From: an uncultured Eubacterium sp.
Lineage (GTDB): Bacteria > Bacillota > Clostridia > Peptostreptococcales > Anaerovoracaceae
DNA: 21,205 nt
Assembly: GCA_937894585.1 (NCBI GenBank)
Contig: CALBGO010000031.1
Coordinates: forward strand, 1-21,205
Reading direction: 5' to 3'
The notes under the pieces are model-generated. The model searched no databases. It had not been told where the DNA came from and worked only from the letters and a program-made list of their open reading frames with translations. Below are positions 21,161 to 21,205 of this stretch, piece after piece. The position numbers and the translations under genes were made by a program. How positions within the stretch are numbered: position 1 is the stretch's first letter; every line of letters begins with the position of its first letter.

Positions 21161-21205
21161 GACGGGCATGCCGTCAGTCTGTGGTGCAAGTCCACGTAGG
21201 GCGTA
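21161..21205 (+). other. Two small hairpins at the window edge, possibly the start of a mobile element
   Basis: GACGG-GCATG-CCGTC (21161-21175) and GTGG-TGCAAGT-CCAC (21181-21195) follow each other right after the terminator. The second resembles the GTGGTGCAA..CCAC hairpin seen in domain I of bacterial group II introns. With only 45 bases available this is a weak call. Confidence 0.2.

Overview
The window looks like chromosome of a low-to-moderate-GC Firmicute, most likely a Clostridia/Lachnospiraceae-type gut anaerobe. Supporting signs are strong AGGAGG-type ribosome sites, sigma-A promoters with extended -10 boxes, T-tailed intrinsic terminators, clostridial-looking tRNAs, and families common in that group (C_GCAxxG_C_C redox protein, DUF3795, SpoVB-like flippase, single-TM histidine kinase with FtsX-type ABC transporter). 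This is inferred from sequence features only; no database was searched.

Positions 1-4300 are accessory DNA. A gene graveyard comes first: the 5' part of a type I restriction hsdR is fused in frame to the 3' half of an HK97-type phage portal gene. The adjoining 5' part of a phage prohead protease follows, carrying a nonsense codon, and then the 3' half of a tyrosine integrase. After a terminator and a fresh promoter comes an AT-rich 620-codon gene. It encodes a probable HEPN (RX4H) protein with four CxxC knuckles at the C-terminus, which I do not recognise as a named system. Just behind it a promoter is followed by two hairpins that display almost the same C-rich loop, a candidate small RNA.

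Positions 4346-8435 hold ordinary genes: a low-molecular-weight tyrosine phosphatase, a DUF3795-membrane fusion, tRNA-Gly(CCC) and tRNA-Ala(GGC), a Dph6-like ATP pyrophosphatase (minus strand) and a divergent PlsC-type acyltransferase.

Positions 8490-13763 form a complete signalling and transport module: OmpR-type response regulator, histidine kinase, ABC ATPase and an 807-residue FtsX-type permease. BceR-like boxes sit at the same distance from the -10 element both upstream of the regulator and upstream of the ATPase. This suggests the regulator controls both its own gene and the transporter, as in peptide-antibiotic detoxification modules.

Positions 13849-21205 hold a SpoVB/MATE-like flippase (minus), a short dynamin-like GTPase, a spacer with two related hairpins, a doubtful small ORF, a PfkB sugar kinase (minus), a seven-unit 24-bp minisatellite, a C_GCAxxG_C_C protein (minus) and a HutD/Ves cupin fused to two membrane segments. 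The last bases, beyond a strong terminator, fold into two small hairpins and may be the edge of another element.
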